The notes: a model not told the origin generated them from the letters alone. Positions 1 to 12,264 are shown, counted from the stretch's first letter. The stretch is 64,000 bases of DNA from Tigriopus japonicus (GCA_010645155.1 CM021319.1:3061765-3125764); one strand, 5' to 3'. A program made the numbers and translations.

Positions 1-224
1 GTAAATTGTGCATTCATTCTGAGAAGAATGAACCAGTCTAAAACCATCTATCGACTGCACAAAGTGGTAACCATAAAGGTGGCCCGAACGTGCTACACTG
101 TGGCACTCGCGACTCATCTTGTGGCACAGAAATCTTCGGCTCAAGCTCTTCCCGGATCCACGACGCGTGACGGATACATGGGTAGATCTTGTCGGATCAC
201 TGCCTGGGTAAAACACGCCACATC

Positions 225-365
225 TCCCGATTCCACACCCCAGATTCCAAACCTCCGGATCTTGCATCTCTGGATCCCACATCTCTGAATCCTGCAAATT
301 TGGAACCCGCAATTCTGCATCCCACATCTCTGGATCCCAATTCTCCAGATCCCGCTCCCGTTCAT
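225..365. repeat. Imperfect minisatellite (about 13-16 bp unit)
   Basis: Degenerate units of the form cacatctctggatcc are iterated about eight times. The open frames crossing it on both strands are by-products of the repeat. Confidence 0.6.
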
Positions 366-389
366 GGATCTCCTAATGTGCTCAATGAA

Positions 390-440
390 TATTTTTTTGC
401 GAGTCTCGGTCATGTCAAGGTGTACAAAAGAAATAAATGA
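390..440 (-). repeat. Isolated 3' terminus of the same LINE
   Basis: gcgagtctcggtcatgtcaa followed by an AT-rich tail repeats the 3' end seen at 697 and, inverted, near 15640-15670. This suggests a very short 5'-truncated insertion or a duplicated end. Confidence 0.5.
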
Positions 441-696
441 TTATAATATAAATGTATGGTTATATACATGAACCCCTTGGGCGGCCTCTATCTCTTCTGA
501 ATTGTACTGTTTTAGTTTCTTTATTTCGTTTCACTACAATCTTCTTCCAATCAAGATTGTCATTCACAAATTTTGAAGTGAAATTGTGTCATACGACCTC
601 GAAGAACAGCAAATTTCCTAATCAATTGTTCATTCTGTGTGATTCAACAGCCGTTTTTACTTTCGAAAATATTTCTTCTGATTGAGTGAATGATTT

Positions 697-1320
697 ATTG
701 CGAGACTTGGTCATGTCAAGGCGAATAAAATGAATAAAACATATTTGTGTGTTTATTTACATGTAAAAGTGTAAAAAATGGACGATGAAAATGCAATATT
801 ACAGATGAATTGACTAGAATGGTTTTCAGTCCACATATGAAAGAAATGAAAGAAGATTGGCACACAGAACAAAAACTGTTGACTGTATTTGGGCACGTAG
901 AGGTATCGTTTGAGGAATTTGGTTTAGGTTAGCATCGCCCGATTTGAGGGCGGATTGAGCGGATCTGGGAAGGCAGAAGGGAAGGCCATAGAGCGAGATG
1001 GGGGTGAAGAAGGACAGGAAGAGTTGAAGCATTATTTTAGTGCTTAGTGACACTAGAGGAAGATTTTTCGTAATAAATAGTTTATTGCAGATGATGTGTC
1101 CGATCCTGGCCATGGCCTTGGTTAATACGAGGTTGAGGTGTTTGGGGAAGGGAACTTGAGTGGTGAAGGTGAAACTGACGTTGAATCGGACGATTGTTGA
1201 TGTGGAAGGAGCTGGGTGTCAGACGACCTTTATCCGACCTTCATGGAAGACCATAGCCTTCGTCTTGATGGTGTTGACTAGAAGGTCGTTCCCTTGGCAA
1301 TAACCGCGTTGAGCATTGGT
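697..1320 (-). mobile_element. Second, more decayed copy of the same LINE
   Basis: The minus-strand translation ARIGHIICNKL, then LQLF and PRSAQSALKSGDA, matches ARIGYICNKL, LQLF and PNSAQSALKSADA of the copy at 14.6-15.5 kb. Nucleotide homology extends from the region just after YADD (near 1320) to the shared 3' end (ttattgcgag.cttggtcatg at 697). About 300 bp between the thumb region and the Cys/His cluster is deleted, and stops and frameshifts are present. A further copy of only the 3' terminus lies near 390-440. Confidence 0.8.
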
Positions 1321-1890
1321 TTTTGTTCCTTTTTCCTTTTGGTTCCAATCTTTAACCTTATAAATTACAAACTATTCTCCAGTCACTCTGGAACTACTTT
1401 TTCGGGGACTGCATGTTGCTTCCAAATCGAGTCTAGAAGTTCAAGGAAACAAATACATCAAAAAAGTATTGAATAGGATCTCCCTTTCCGATCCAATCCG
1501 AAATTGTGAATAGTTGTTGCAAATATGTCTCAACCCTTGAATTATTTGTAACGTTTTACTTTTGACTCATCAAGATTTAGCTATCCTTTCATCCTGACGA
1601 CTTCTTTCTCCATGTGCAAGTCTGCGAAGTTGTGACGAGATTCTTTGACGACGTGGCGGAGGAATTTTGCCTCGTCAAGATTTCTGTGACACGATTTCTT
1701 GTCACAACTTATGTACTTACTCGGTGGCTTATGAACTCAACCCCTTGTTGTGACGGAAAATTTCTGTAACAACCAATGTTGTCACAGGGCATATAAACTG
1801 GGCTTTTGTCACTCGTGGTCGTTGTTATCGTTAAAACCGAGAGCGCAGTCCAAAAGTACTATCCCATTGCATGCAAGGATTGCTTTGGAC
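1321..1890. other. No gene seen
   Basis: Non-coding. Around 1615-1790 there are several short inverted copies of gtgacga and tcgtcac, which could form hairpins, but no element boundaries are visible. Confidence 0.4.
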
Positions 1891-1899
1891 TGAGGAAAA

Positions 1900-2036
1900 C
1901 AGATTTATTGACCACCTTCTCCTTTTATAAGACTTCCTCCAAGCCTGAAGAGGTCAGGTCTAAAATATTATTTCACTGCAGCTTACTTTATTGCCTTACA
2001 AATCACTTAATTGCCCTCTGAATGAACCATTTAATG
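1900..2036 (-). repeat. Dispersed repeat, copy 1 of 3
   Basis: The reverse complement matches parts of 16600-16735 and 17160-17290, including ggcaataaagt, aataatattttggac, cctcttcggg, ggaggaagtc and ataaaaggagaaggt. Terminal structure is unknown; it may be part of an LTR or a DNA element. Confidence 0.65.
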
Positions 2037-3149
2037 AAAAAACAAGAGCTATGAATGTTTTTGTGGTCTTTATGGCCCTAAATTTTGTTTTATTTAACAA
2101 ATAATATTTCATTTAGTCCAAATGTTCCTCAACTGTGTGCTCTTTTTGCATTTTCTTTTCCATTTTGTTGGCATTTTTGTTGCATTTTTTGGCGTTTTTA
2201 TTTGCATTATTTTTGCAGCCTTATCTATGAATTAGGATCAGACTTGCAACAAAAATTGAGTCGAGAATGAACAAGCTAAGGCATTTTCTACACTTTTGGC
2301 ATATATCTGCCCAGATTCATTTTGAACAATTTTAACCAACAGATGTCGTGGCAAGTATGCGAGTCTTTTGATATATTATATCGGCCTAAGCTGTCTTTGG
2401 TGGACCCCTCCTCTATACAATCCTTCCTCTTCCCATAACCCCTCAACCACGTCTTTGTCAAGACGTGAGGTGAAACCCCCTTCGACCTTATCTTCCCAAT
2501 CTTCATTTCCCTTTCAACCTAACACCCATATACACCCATGTCTTCTACTGTGGGTCAGATTCCACAAACGGGTATCGTGAGAAATAATTGGCGGCGGCGG
2601 AAACAGCGGAGAGGAAGGAATCAACCCGTTTCGGCCAAGGGGAGCACATTGATTTAAGGCTTGCTTGGGCAGCCAGCCGGCTGTCTGCTTGTATTTCGGC
2701 AGAATTCTTAACAGCCGTTCAGCTGATTTTTTGGTGCTTGGTTGCCTGTCTCGCACTCACTCACGCGACAATTTCAGAACAATGCACCCTCTGGCGAAAT
2801 GTAATGGTAAACCTGAGTTTGTCGCCCCCCTTGGTTTCGGCCCATTTATTAAGCAGATGCTGAAATTGCCAAAAGGTTTGAAAATTCCAATTTTTTCTCT
2901 ATAATTCATAAAAAGTTGAAAAAGAAGAAAAGAGGAATTTATGCGCAATGAAAATGCACAGTTTCGGAAAAATATGCAGAAATAGCGTTTAAGTTCCAAT
3001 ACTCATTACAACTACCTTTATTATTGCTATCTGGCTACGTACTTTCTTTCATTATCCTGTTTTACATTTTTTTATCTTTTTAAAGAGGACTTGGAGTTCT
3101 ATATAGCCTCAAATAGAATATACGTCAACATTTTTTTTTGGATTGAAGA
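2037..3149. other. No gene seen
   Basis: AT-rich to mixed DNA with only short open frames and no domain-like content. Confidence 0.4.
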
Positions 3150-3400
3150 TCACGTCAAATCACTTTTATAAAGGTCAAAACCTTTTCTGTCCATGACACA
3201 AACACGTAAAAGTACATCATATTGGGAAAACATTCCTTGTTGAGCATTTTCGATTTCTAATCCATCATAAATGTAGTCAATCGCCCCAGAACAATTTTCA
3301 CAAATGAGAGAATTAACGCAAAGGCTATTATTCTGTCCAGATTGTTCCAGGGATAAACGGGAACCTAATGTAGTTTTTGAGGTAATCTTGAGATTTTTTT
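3150..3400 (-). pseudogene. Decayed partial duplicate of the IR gene 3' end
   Basis: This stretch aligns with the 3' flank and C-terminal coding part of the IR gene 2.7 kb away. The segment around 3150-3345 matches about 5871-6075. It then jumps directly to a match with about 6195-6300 (part of S2), so roughly 120 bp is missing. Substitutions and small indels destroy the reading frame. It lies in the same orientation as the intact gene, as expected for a remnant of a tandem duplication of a fast-evolving receptor family. No homology continues on either side. Confidence 0.72.
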
Positions 3401-3574
3401 AAAATTTTCAATCTTGGGCGTGGTGAATTGGTTTCGAGAAAGTTTGAAAACAATTTCCCATCCAGATTATGAAATCTCTTGGACTATAATGAATTCTCTT
3501 GGGCGTATCACATAAACCAAGTTGAAAGTAGACTCAAAAGAACACTGTTTAGGTTTAGCCATAACGGAAAACGT

Positions 3575-4112
3575 CTGCGAAGAGCAGGAATTACTAGTGA
3601 TGTCATCATTTTTGGCGGGAAAAAAAGTTCAGAAGACATGTGTTTCTAATGAGCGTGCAAGATAGCTAAAACGAAGATTTAGGCTTGGTAATTGAAACAA
3701 TTCCTTTCTCATCTGCACAACTTGAAGTAAGAATAGCAATTTTTGATATTTTTTGACAAAAAATATGTTCTGTTGCTTTTATCTAAAATTTCGCTACATG
3801 AATTGAGAGGGTTCTTCCGAACTTTTGAATCAGGAATGTACGACATTGCATAACAAGATGGTCAGAGGAGATCAGTTCCTGGGGCAACTGAACCAAAAAA
3901 CAAATAATTTGTTTCATTGAAGGCTTCCAATTTCTCCTTTTGTTTTAACATAACTTTGCAATACTCAACATACATTAATCACGGCATTACTCTTAAATGC
4001 AACATTTTTCGAAAATTTGACCCTTGAAAACCGAAACATTTTTTGGCAAGCCGAGACTGCTAACGGCAGTAGGTCTGTAATATGATACGGTTATCGCTCC
4101 CAGAGACTTCAG
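3575..4112 (+). repeat. Solo arm of the long-inverted-repeat (foldback) transposon
   Basis: About 535 bp beginning with aattactagtgatgtcatca and ending near tcgctcccag. It matches the left arm (split among 17899-17964, 19228-19488 and 22575-22776) and the right arm (23657-24191, inverted) of the large element. This copy is uninterrupted, so it shows the empty sites of the two insertions found in the other left arm. Confidence 0.85.
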
Positions 4113-5264
4113 AGTGTCATTGAATACAACTTGGAATTTTTTTGGTCATGCAAAAACACTTGATAAACTCATTAAATTTCGAAAACTAGAAGGACCAGAT
4201 CACAAATACCAATTGGCGGGCACACACCGGTTCATTGTTCCAAAAGTTTCATTTATTCAGGCTTGAGAACCTGTGGGAAATTAAGAGCTTATGTTAAGTC
4301 CACAGGCTTCTGATGGCAGGGGACAAAGCATTTATTTGAGATGGACAAATTCAGAATAGAAAGGGACGATCCTCTTCACAATAGGCGCGGTTTGTGGCTT
4401 CCCGAGCCCGTGTGTAAATGTGAGTGGATGATGAATTCACCCGGGTGTGTTACAGACGGGCGAGGTTTTGACTCAAGCGCCATGGAGAAAAGTAAACGAT
4501 TTTTTTGAACTAAAAACATTTCCAAATAAACAGACTCTCCATGCTTTGGACGTAAAAAATTGTCAAATAGAATTTTCACTGAAACATTTTCAAGTGACCT
4601 TGCCCAATGTTCAGAGTCTTAAATTGCAAACTTTCAAAATGGTTTTGGAACAGAAAAATACAAGTTGGAAGCATCAACCCTTTTTACGGCACATTAGATT
4701 GGGCTCTAGAAAGACGCAAACGTTCTGCTTCAAAGTAAGATGTGGAGGCACTGGATTGAGCTAGGCTTGTTGAGGTTTCCGTCTGATGTTGAAAACGGCG
4801 CCCAAAAGGGGATCAGCCAATCACATGATGCGAATTGAATGACGTCATTGACGCCGGTCCCAACCTCGCCCGTCTCTCTAGGGTGTGTATTTCCCTACCT
4901 TTTTAACCACTACGATATCCCGGACTAATGCACAATCAAGGTGTTCAAACAAAGACTCAAAGTTAACATTTCAAGCCAAAAACTACCCCTTCCTCTGAAA
5001 CTATGGATTAGAATTTCCGTTTTGAATCTGAAGACGAGCGACTAATTTTCCCTTACTCTTGCAAATGCAGAATGAAGCCTTAGCATTCATGGAGCGCTTT
5101 GATTTTTAGTCTCCTCCAGCGTCTCATACTTTTCCCTTCATTTTTTCCTGTACATTTTCTATTGCCATTCATATATTCCTTTCCTCATTCCGATTTTTTT
5201 TCAACCAATGACATTGAGAAGATAAAGGACACCGTTTAAACACACCTTGGTGTCTTGCTTGACT
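4113..5264. other. No gene seen
   Basis: One plus-strand open frame at 4447-4764 (105 codons, no ATG start) has weak leucine periodicity but nothing I can support as a gene. Confidence 0.4.
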
Positions 5265-5272
5265 TTCATAAC

Positions 5273-5759
5273 CAGGGACGGGCAAAAAGTGCAAATCATA
5301 AAAAGCTTTTGGTTACCAAAAGTTGCACAAAAATCAGCCCAAAATCATATAATAAAATGCAAAAAAGATCAAAAGCGCAAATAAAAACCAAAAAAGCGAA
5401 AATAAAATTTAAAAAATTCGCAACAAACTGAAATTTCTGAAACAAAAAGCTTCAGATACTCTCTTGTCATCTGCTTGTTATTTTTCAATCTTGAAGAGCA
5501 AAATTTAGATATTGAAGTAGTAGTAATCAATACTATGCTAGCCTACGCTGGGAGCCGTAAAATTAGATTTAGTTTTCAAATTTGAAAACAAAAAAATTCC
5601 AAAAGTAAACATTTTCAAAGAAATAACAAACTCTCAACAATTTGTTCATTTTTGGCCGAATTCATTAAAAAAATCGTGCAAATAAAGGCGAAAAGTGCAA
5701 AAAGGCAAGAAATGTGTTTATGTTACCAAAAATCTTTTTACACTTTTTGCCCGTCCCTA
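5273..5759. mobile_element. hAT-like non-autonomous element, 487 bp
   Basis: The left end CAGGGACGGGCAAAAAGTG and right end CACTTTTTGCCCGTCCCTA are inverted repeats. The flanking 8-mers are ttcataac (5265-5272) and gtcataac (5760-5767), 7 of 8 identical, as expected for a hAT target duplication. Just inside both ends are iterated gcaaaa and gcgaaaa motifs. There is no coding capacity. Confidence 0.85.
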
Positions 5760-6010
5760 GTCATAACCATTGGAATAAACGCATCCAGAACCATAAAAAA
5801 CGATATCCTCTTCTTTTTGTTTGATTAAGCTTGAAGACAATTCAAATACTGTGAACGTTCTTTGAATGGAAGGTCATGTCAAAGCAATCTTTAAAAGGTC
5901 AAAGGCTTCCCTGTCACATAACTCAAGTCGTGAAGTACATACAATATATATTAAAGCACATGAGGTATTGGGAAAACGTTCCCTGTTGAGCATTTCCAAT
6001 GTCCCATGCA

Positions 6011-8754
6011 TCATAAATGTAGAGCCAATCGCCGCAGACGATTTTCACAAAATGAGAGAATTAATGCAAAGACTATTCCACACGCTAGAACCAAAAAGGC
6101 CGTGAAAATATTCTCATAGCTAATTTCTTTGAAATTCTGCGTGTCACATGAAATTGTTGAGAGCTCGTCCAAGTAGGAGTTCTTGATCTTCTCAATCTGT
6201 CCCGATTGTCTCATCAATAGTATTTTAGAATTGAACACATGGATATAGGGCGATCCAGGGGTGAATGGGAACCCAATGTAGTTTTTGAAGTAATCTTGTG
6301 ACTCTGTAACAATGGAACACGGATATCCATCCGCATACATCATGCTTATCTTGTCTGCAAAGAAGACATACGAATCATCCAATTTCATTTGTTCCAAAGC
6401 TGCTTTTGTGGATTCTTGAAGTGCTTTGGGGTTGTCCTGAACGATTTGGAGATTAACCTCAAAAGCAGCTCTATTTTTGGTCTCGCTGGAATCCGTAAAG
6501 TAAGCCGAGTAAGCAGTGTCCTTTATGACCATTAGAGTGAAGCCGCCTTTCGTCAAGAGATCCTCTAAAGACTTTATAGGGATATTATATTTGTCGATAG
6601 CCAAGAGAGACACAAGAATGGCGTTGTAGCTCCAATACACCAAAGCTCCAAATACGCAGAAAGAAAGGAACAAAACGCGTGATGAAAGCTTGACTGGAGA
6701 CTCGGGGACACTTAAACCTCCCACCGCCATTAGTATGGAACATAAGGACTCTATATAGTTTCTTTGATTGGCGTATTCGGCAAATTTAAGTGACAAATGA
6801 AATCCGATGGCCATCAGGATGACACCAATTGCTAAGCATATCCAAAAATCGGGAGCAAAAACGAAAATGAACGTGGTCCATGAAATAGCTTTCTCCGGAC
6901 GCATGACGAAAATCCTTGCCGAGGACTCAAACATTCCGACACCAAAATCGACAACTTTGCTTCGTAGTTCAGTTATTGACATGTCTTGTACGGCCATATC
7001 CACTTCTTCACGATTGACAGCTCCAATCAGTCCCAACCATGTTCCATTTTCCAAATGCTTTCCATAGGAATTGATCAGCTTGTAATTTGCCGATATGTTT
7101 AGGGCGGAGAAAAGGGTCTCCGCAATGTCGTAAACTATTCCTAAAATGACGTAAATTTTTTTTAGATTAAGTGTGAGTCCCTCGACAAATCGCAGACGAA
7201 TTGAGGTAAAGAAAAATAATACTGTGCGTTTTAAATGAAAGGAAGCAGCTGGAAGTCTGAAAATTTTTACGTTAAAGACTGCGGACGTAACTTTTCAATA
7301 TGTAAGAATTGCTCGGGTTGAGATCCCCACAACTTCATAAAAAACGCAAAACGCTCGAGTATTTTTCAAAGAAGAATGAGAGTTTGTAATACTTCAAAAA
7401 CAATATTGGGCTTTGAAAGACAAAAGATAAACTTTCCGAACTTCTTGATGAGTTGTGAATCGACGAGATCCCTACAAAAAAATTCTCAATAAAACCGAAA
7501 AGTCATCATTATAGGGCCTGGATTTTTTTTTGTTGTGATGAGGAAATTCCAGAGGTTTCAAAGATTAAGGTCTGTGGACGAGCACACTCTTCAATCATCA
7601 ACTGATTCCTACGTTGTGAAACGTTTGGGTTTGCTACTACACAGCAAAAAAAAAAACATTTTTCCGGACCCTATTCGTCAATATTCTAGAAAAAGAAAAC
7701 ATGTCCAAAAAAACTTTTTCGGGTGGGGGCAAATTTGACGGTTTCTGATTTTGATGATTCTGATATTCAATGATATGGAAAAAACACCCGTTATGTTTCT
7801 AGTTAGGATTTAATAATGAAAGAAATTTATTCGGATTTGATTAACAATTGATTGCGACCGATTATTCCTTTTTCAGTTTGACTCTGAACTCTAATCTTTA
7901 TCAATATTCATACCAAATTTGTTCAATAATCTACTCTTAAACACGTTTTAATGCATAACCTGACATGCCAGAACTGGCAATGAAGCTTGTTACAACTTCA
8001 TTGATGACAAATATCCAATTTCAAAATTGTGTTTTCATCATCCTAAGGCAATGACGAAAACGCCAAGAGCGAACATCCATTTGCAGCTTAATGATTTCTT
8101 ACCCGTCAAATTTCCATTTTCCTTGAATATGAAAGGTTTCGCCGTGGCGTAACCTACATTTAACTTGAGCCCTTCCAAATTATCTCGTCTCTCCCATGTC
8201 AATCGATTTTGGAACCAGACCATGGAATTGACTCCTAATTCGCCAATCTCTATTGTTTTTATTGGGTAGTCTTTTGAGATTTGATACCATTCCGAAACTG
8301 TCCTGTTTGTCACAATGTATAATTGCGAATCAAAGCGAAGAAGCTGGAGTCTCAGCATCTCGTTTTTCATAGTCTCCACAGCTTCAGCATTGGCAAATAT
8401 CAGTACAACATTGTTAACCAAATCCACTGATTTTAGGTGTTTCAATCTTGTAATGAAGTCATCAGTGACTCTTGGTATAACGTACAAGGTCATATCTCCA
8501 TCATACAAGTAGTTCCCAATGGTTTGGAACGTGGACAGACTTTGGAATACTAGATTTAAATGGACGTCAAGTTTAACTTGATTGTAGAATAGGATGGATT
8601 CGTCCATCCTTTGGTCTTCGAGCTCTTCTAAATCAGAATCGATCCAAATAATATCTGTCACGGTATAATCCTTGAATCCTGCCACAAAAAGACCGGTTAA
8701 TTTAACCATGTCATTGCACAAAACCATATCGGCCAAAAGCAGTACCATCAACAT
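6011..8754 (-). CDS. Ionotropic receptor (IR / divergent iGluR family), two exons, complete
   Basis: Exon 1 is 8754-8103 and exon 2 is 7140-6011, joined in phase 1 (donor gtaaga at 8102, acceptor ttttag ending at 7141), giving 593 aa. The start is the ATG at 8754: it is followed by a hydrophobic signal peptide (MLMVLLLADMVLC) and preceded by an in-frame TGA. Residues 1-190 are the short N-terminal domain. S1 of the ligand-binding domain starts near residue 193 with the GNLTG-IVYD hallmark, which lies exactly across the intron. The glutamate-type arginine is kept in SITELR (R277), followed by VVDF. Membrane segments lie near 316-332 (M1), 373-397 (M3) and 561-582 (M4), with a pore-loop-like segment (SLCSILMAVGG) between M1 and M3. 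S2 carries an acidic residue in FFADK. M3 lacks the SYTANLAAF motif of true iGluRs, which is typical of IRs. The family is ligand-gated cation channels used in arthropod chemosensation; the ligand cannot be told from sequence. Confidence 0.93.
7141..8102 (-). other. Intron of the IR gene
   Basis: A 962-bp phase-1 intron with gtaaga donor and ttttag acceptor. No repeat or nested gene was recognised in it. Confidence 0.85.
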
Positions 8755-8772
8755 GGTTCTTCTTTGAGACAC

Positions 8773-9496
8773 TCAGTATTGCGTTGAACTTGGAACGTTC
8801 TTGAAGAACTTTCAGGTTAGCCATAAGTAGATATTGTAGAGAGCTAGTGTTTATCAATCACACTGACACAACACGATCCAGCTCATTTATTAATAAAATG
8901 GTATACCCATAACAATTGGTGTGGCGAACATTATTCATCCAATGACTAAAATGGAAATCGACATATGAAAGGAAACTCTAAAGACTTGTGAATTCATAGA
9001 AAAGTTCAAGGTGGTATTGAGTTTTACACCTGTAAGTTGGGCATGGACGGAGTTTTGCAACAGGAACTTAAAGGAAAAGGACTAATTAGCCATGCTTGAT
9101 TTTTGCCAATAGAACAATAGCAAAATGTTTGGGAAAGAGGACGTCAGTAAATTATTCACGTGTTCTATATTGAATGTTGCACAAAGCAAGGCCCAAGGGA
9201 TTGATGAAAAAAAGAGGGGTGACATGTCTGTCCATAATACTTGCGTATATCTACCTACAGTACTCATGAATCGTAAATGGATAGTTCAGTTTTCAAGGTG
9301 TTTGTCAAAACAAACTACGAATTATTGACTTTTATCTCGTTCCATCACTAACTTACGTTGGCACTCGCTGCTGCCACATGTTCCTTTTGTTTAGAGAATT
9401 GATTATTGAAAACTATGTGGTATTGCTTGAAATATATGGATTCTAAAGATATACAAAAAATCCCGTGGATTGATCTTCATTTTCAAAACTGACTAG
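8773..9496. other. Upstream region of the IR gene, no other gene seen
   Basis: AT-rich DNA upstream of the IR start. No clear core promoter motif could be assigned. Confidence 0.4.
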
Positions 9497-9500
9497 TTGA

Positions 9501-9800
9501 AACTAGAGGGCTAACAGAGAAATGTCACTCCAGTTCAGCCAGTGGAGATTTATTTTAACACGCTTCAGTAGTCCCGCAGCAAGGGTGCCAAGTGCCTAAA
9601 TGCATCATCCATTTCTCTTGTTTGGCCAAAGCAGTTGAATGAGCAATTTTGCTACTGACTCCCTGAAAACGCAAGTTCGGGTAGTGAATTACATAACTTG
9701 GCATGTTCAACGTCAAATCCTATCACACACACACACACATTTCAGGCTTGGTGAATCACGAATATTTGTGGAGTGTCATTTCTCTGCTAGCCCTCTAGTT
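9501..9800. mobile_element. MITE with about 33-bp terminal inverted repeats
   Basis: The left TIR (9501-9533, starting aactagagggctaacagaga) is mirrored at 9768-9800 (ending tagccctctagtt). A microsatellite (ac)n lies inside at about 9724-9741. The interior just inside the left TIR matches a related element at 16181-16445 in inverse orientation over about 180 bp. The target duplication is unclear. Confidence 0.75.
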
Positions 9801-10299
9801 GAAAATTGCCCAAATAAGTCAAATGCACTGACGTTTAATTCTCTACTTGCATGGGCAAGTTTTTTATGATATTCTTCGGAAATGTTTGCTTTTTCACGCA
9901 ACTTATGGGCTACTTGGGCCAGGATCAGCTGCAAACAAGGCAAACAAAAGGTGGCTTGTTAACGCACATAAGATCGATTTGTTTTATAGTATATTCAACT
10001 CTGGTCTTACTACATAGCTGACCTCAAGTATACTTAACGTGAAACAAACCGATGAGTATCGGTAAGCACAAAGTATCATTTCGACCCCATCTTGAAGACC
10101 GAACTAGAAAAGTGGCGTTCTCGAACGTGAGTTGAGCTTCAAAATTCGATCCTTGCAATCCATATTCTCTGCCACCGCACATCCTACCTTTGACTTCTGT
10201 CTTTCAAGATCTGTCCGACAAGTCTTTGCTATCAAAAAGTGAGACAAAAAAAGCGAATTCAAAATAGAGGATAGCTTTGCGAGATCAAAGATAGATTTG

Positions 10300-10735
10300 A
10301 TAAAAAAAATCATGCCAAAACGGGGACAAGGAGGGTTCCTGTGACGCATAATGGTGAGCAATACGTTCTCTGTAATTTTTCAACAGGATGGGGAGCCCAC
10401 CCACACCTCTCATCTTGCCCAATTTTGGTACCACAATAAACCTGAATTTTTGCCACCTAACTCACCTGACCTGTCTCCAATTGAAAATCTTAGGTCAATC
10501 TTAAGCAAAGGTTGGCAAAGATGCCTGTTGCCACCAACCTTAAACAACTCAAATTATAATTGAAACAAGCCTAGTCAGAGATTGAACCCAACCCTTTGGA
10601 GAACCTTATGGCAGGAATGCCCCAAAGAATATCAATTTGTATTACCCTCAAGGATGGTTGCATTGGTCAGTGGAGTGGGATCGAGCGAGGGAGCGTTACT
10701 GCGTTGGTGTGAATTTTCCTGCGTGATAGCCTGGA
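10300..10735 (+). pseudogene. Tc1/mariner-type transposase, broken C-terminal part
   Basis: FQQDGEPTHTSHLAQFW and the following NSPDLSPIENL are the second and third catalytic-Asp/Asn segments of Tc1-like DDE transposases. After a frameshift near 10550 the C-terminus continues (SEIEPNPLENLMAGMPQRI), with a TAG in place of a usual Trp codon, ending at a TGA near 10733. Upstream, LIKKIMPKRGQGG near 10290-10330 looks like the segment normally just before QQDGA, followed by a stop. It is non-functional. Confidence 0.85.
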
Positions 10736-11455
10736 GTTAATGAAGAAATCCAATATAATTCGGAGTAATTTCGTTTTATTGACATAAGTCATAAAACAAA
10801 GGTCCACACGGATTCAATGAGCAATCATTTAACGCCCAACTGATGTCTCTTAAAGAATTGAAATTGTGTTGTTTCATTGGTTTAGTCAAATATCTTCAAA
10901 CTTCTGATCTACTGACTTGCTTTGTGATAGTGATTGTCCATCTTTTGTTGAAAGCAACATTGTTTTTATCATTGGGATAGTTCTAGGACATTCTTCCCTT
11001 TGAGGAATGACATGAATGTTCCTCTCTGTCTTTGTTTTTAGCACTTAATTGGGGTTCGAAAGCCGAAAGAAGACTGTAAAATGTTGAAAAAAGATACAAA
11101 GAAGATTTTTTTAGCATTGTACGAAGAGAAAAATGCCCTTAAACAACCCCAATGATAAAAACCATGTTGCTTTCAACAAAAGGTGGACAATCACTATCAC
11201 AAAGCAAGTCAGTAGATCAGGAGTTTGAAGATATTTGACTTAACACTATGAAACAACACAGTTTGAATTCTTTGAGAGACATCAATTGGGCATCAAATGA
11301 TTGCTCATTGAATCCTTGTGGACTTTTGTTTTATGACTTATGTCAATAAAACGACATTACTCCGAATTTTATTGGATTTCTTCATTAACTCCAGGCTATC
11401 ACGCAGGAAAATTCACACCAACGCAATAACGCGCCCTCGCTCAATCCCACTCCAC
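10670..11455. repeat. Long inverted repeat joining two mariner 3' ends tail to tail
   Basis: The left arm (10670-10976) and right arm (11147-11455) are about 308 bp each and strongly similar in inverted orientation, with a 170-bp spacer. The left arm begins inside the last codons of the transposase, so the right arm carries a reversed copy of that C-terminal coding end and 3' UTR. Confidence 0.88.
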
Positions 11456-12260
11456 GTAATACCGTCCTCCTTGCATTGGTAAATGAAATTATTCAATAGT
11501 GTACACCCTGATAGCATTAGAATACCTTTCTATTGTTACTAAAATTTTCAGAACGTACTGTGTTATCAATTTGAAATATGATAAAAGTATAAAATAAAAA
11601 GTAAAGAGCTTTTCATTATTTAACAAACTTTCGTCATAATTTGAATTGAAGTTCTTATCTCAGCCTGAATATTTTCACTTTATGGCACATTGAAAGAATG
11701 ACGGATTTTTAACCAGGGAATGTCTTATGAAAAGACAAATAAACAGCTTAATTTCCTTAAGATATAGACTATATAATGACATTGATTCATGCACAAGTGT
11801 TTTCAAATACAATGTTATTCTAGTTATTTTAGCATCAACAATGATGTTTATTATTAATTTTGAGTACATAGTTGTTACTCTTAAGTATTTGTGTAAACTT
11901 TAATTACATTTGACTCTTTTGATCTCATTCTACAAAAACAGATTTGTAACAGCCAAAATTTGCCATGCCAGGTTCAGAGACGTAAAATTTAACGCTATAA
12001 CTGGAGTCAAAATCAATGACTCTCTAATTTTTTGGAGTCACAAAACAAATCTTAAGTTCTTTTTGACACAAATCAATGTCCCTTTAGCGATGCTATCATT
12101 TTACAAAATTTCACCCTCCCGAATTCGACACCAGCGGTACCTAACGTTAAAACGCAGAAGCTAAAGCTGACAAAAATGAACTGCTCAAGTTTTCCCGCCG
12201 AACGACAGACACCGAACCTGTCTACAAACAAGAAAGCAATCTGCCTAGATGATGTCATCC
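11456..12260. other. No gene seen
   Basis: AT-rich DNA with short open frames only. Confidence 0.4.
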
Positions 12261-12264
12261 TTGC

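Noticed and set aside
4447..4764. 105-codon plus-strand frame with weak leucine-rich-repeat rhythm
   Set aside because: No ATG at the start, too few repeats to call, and no flanking exons found.
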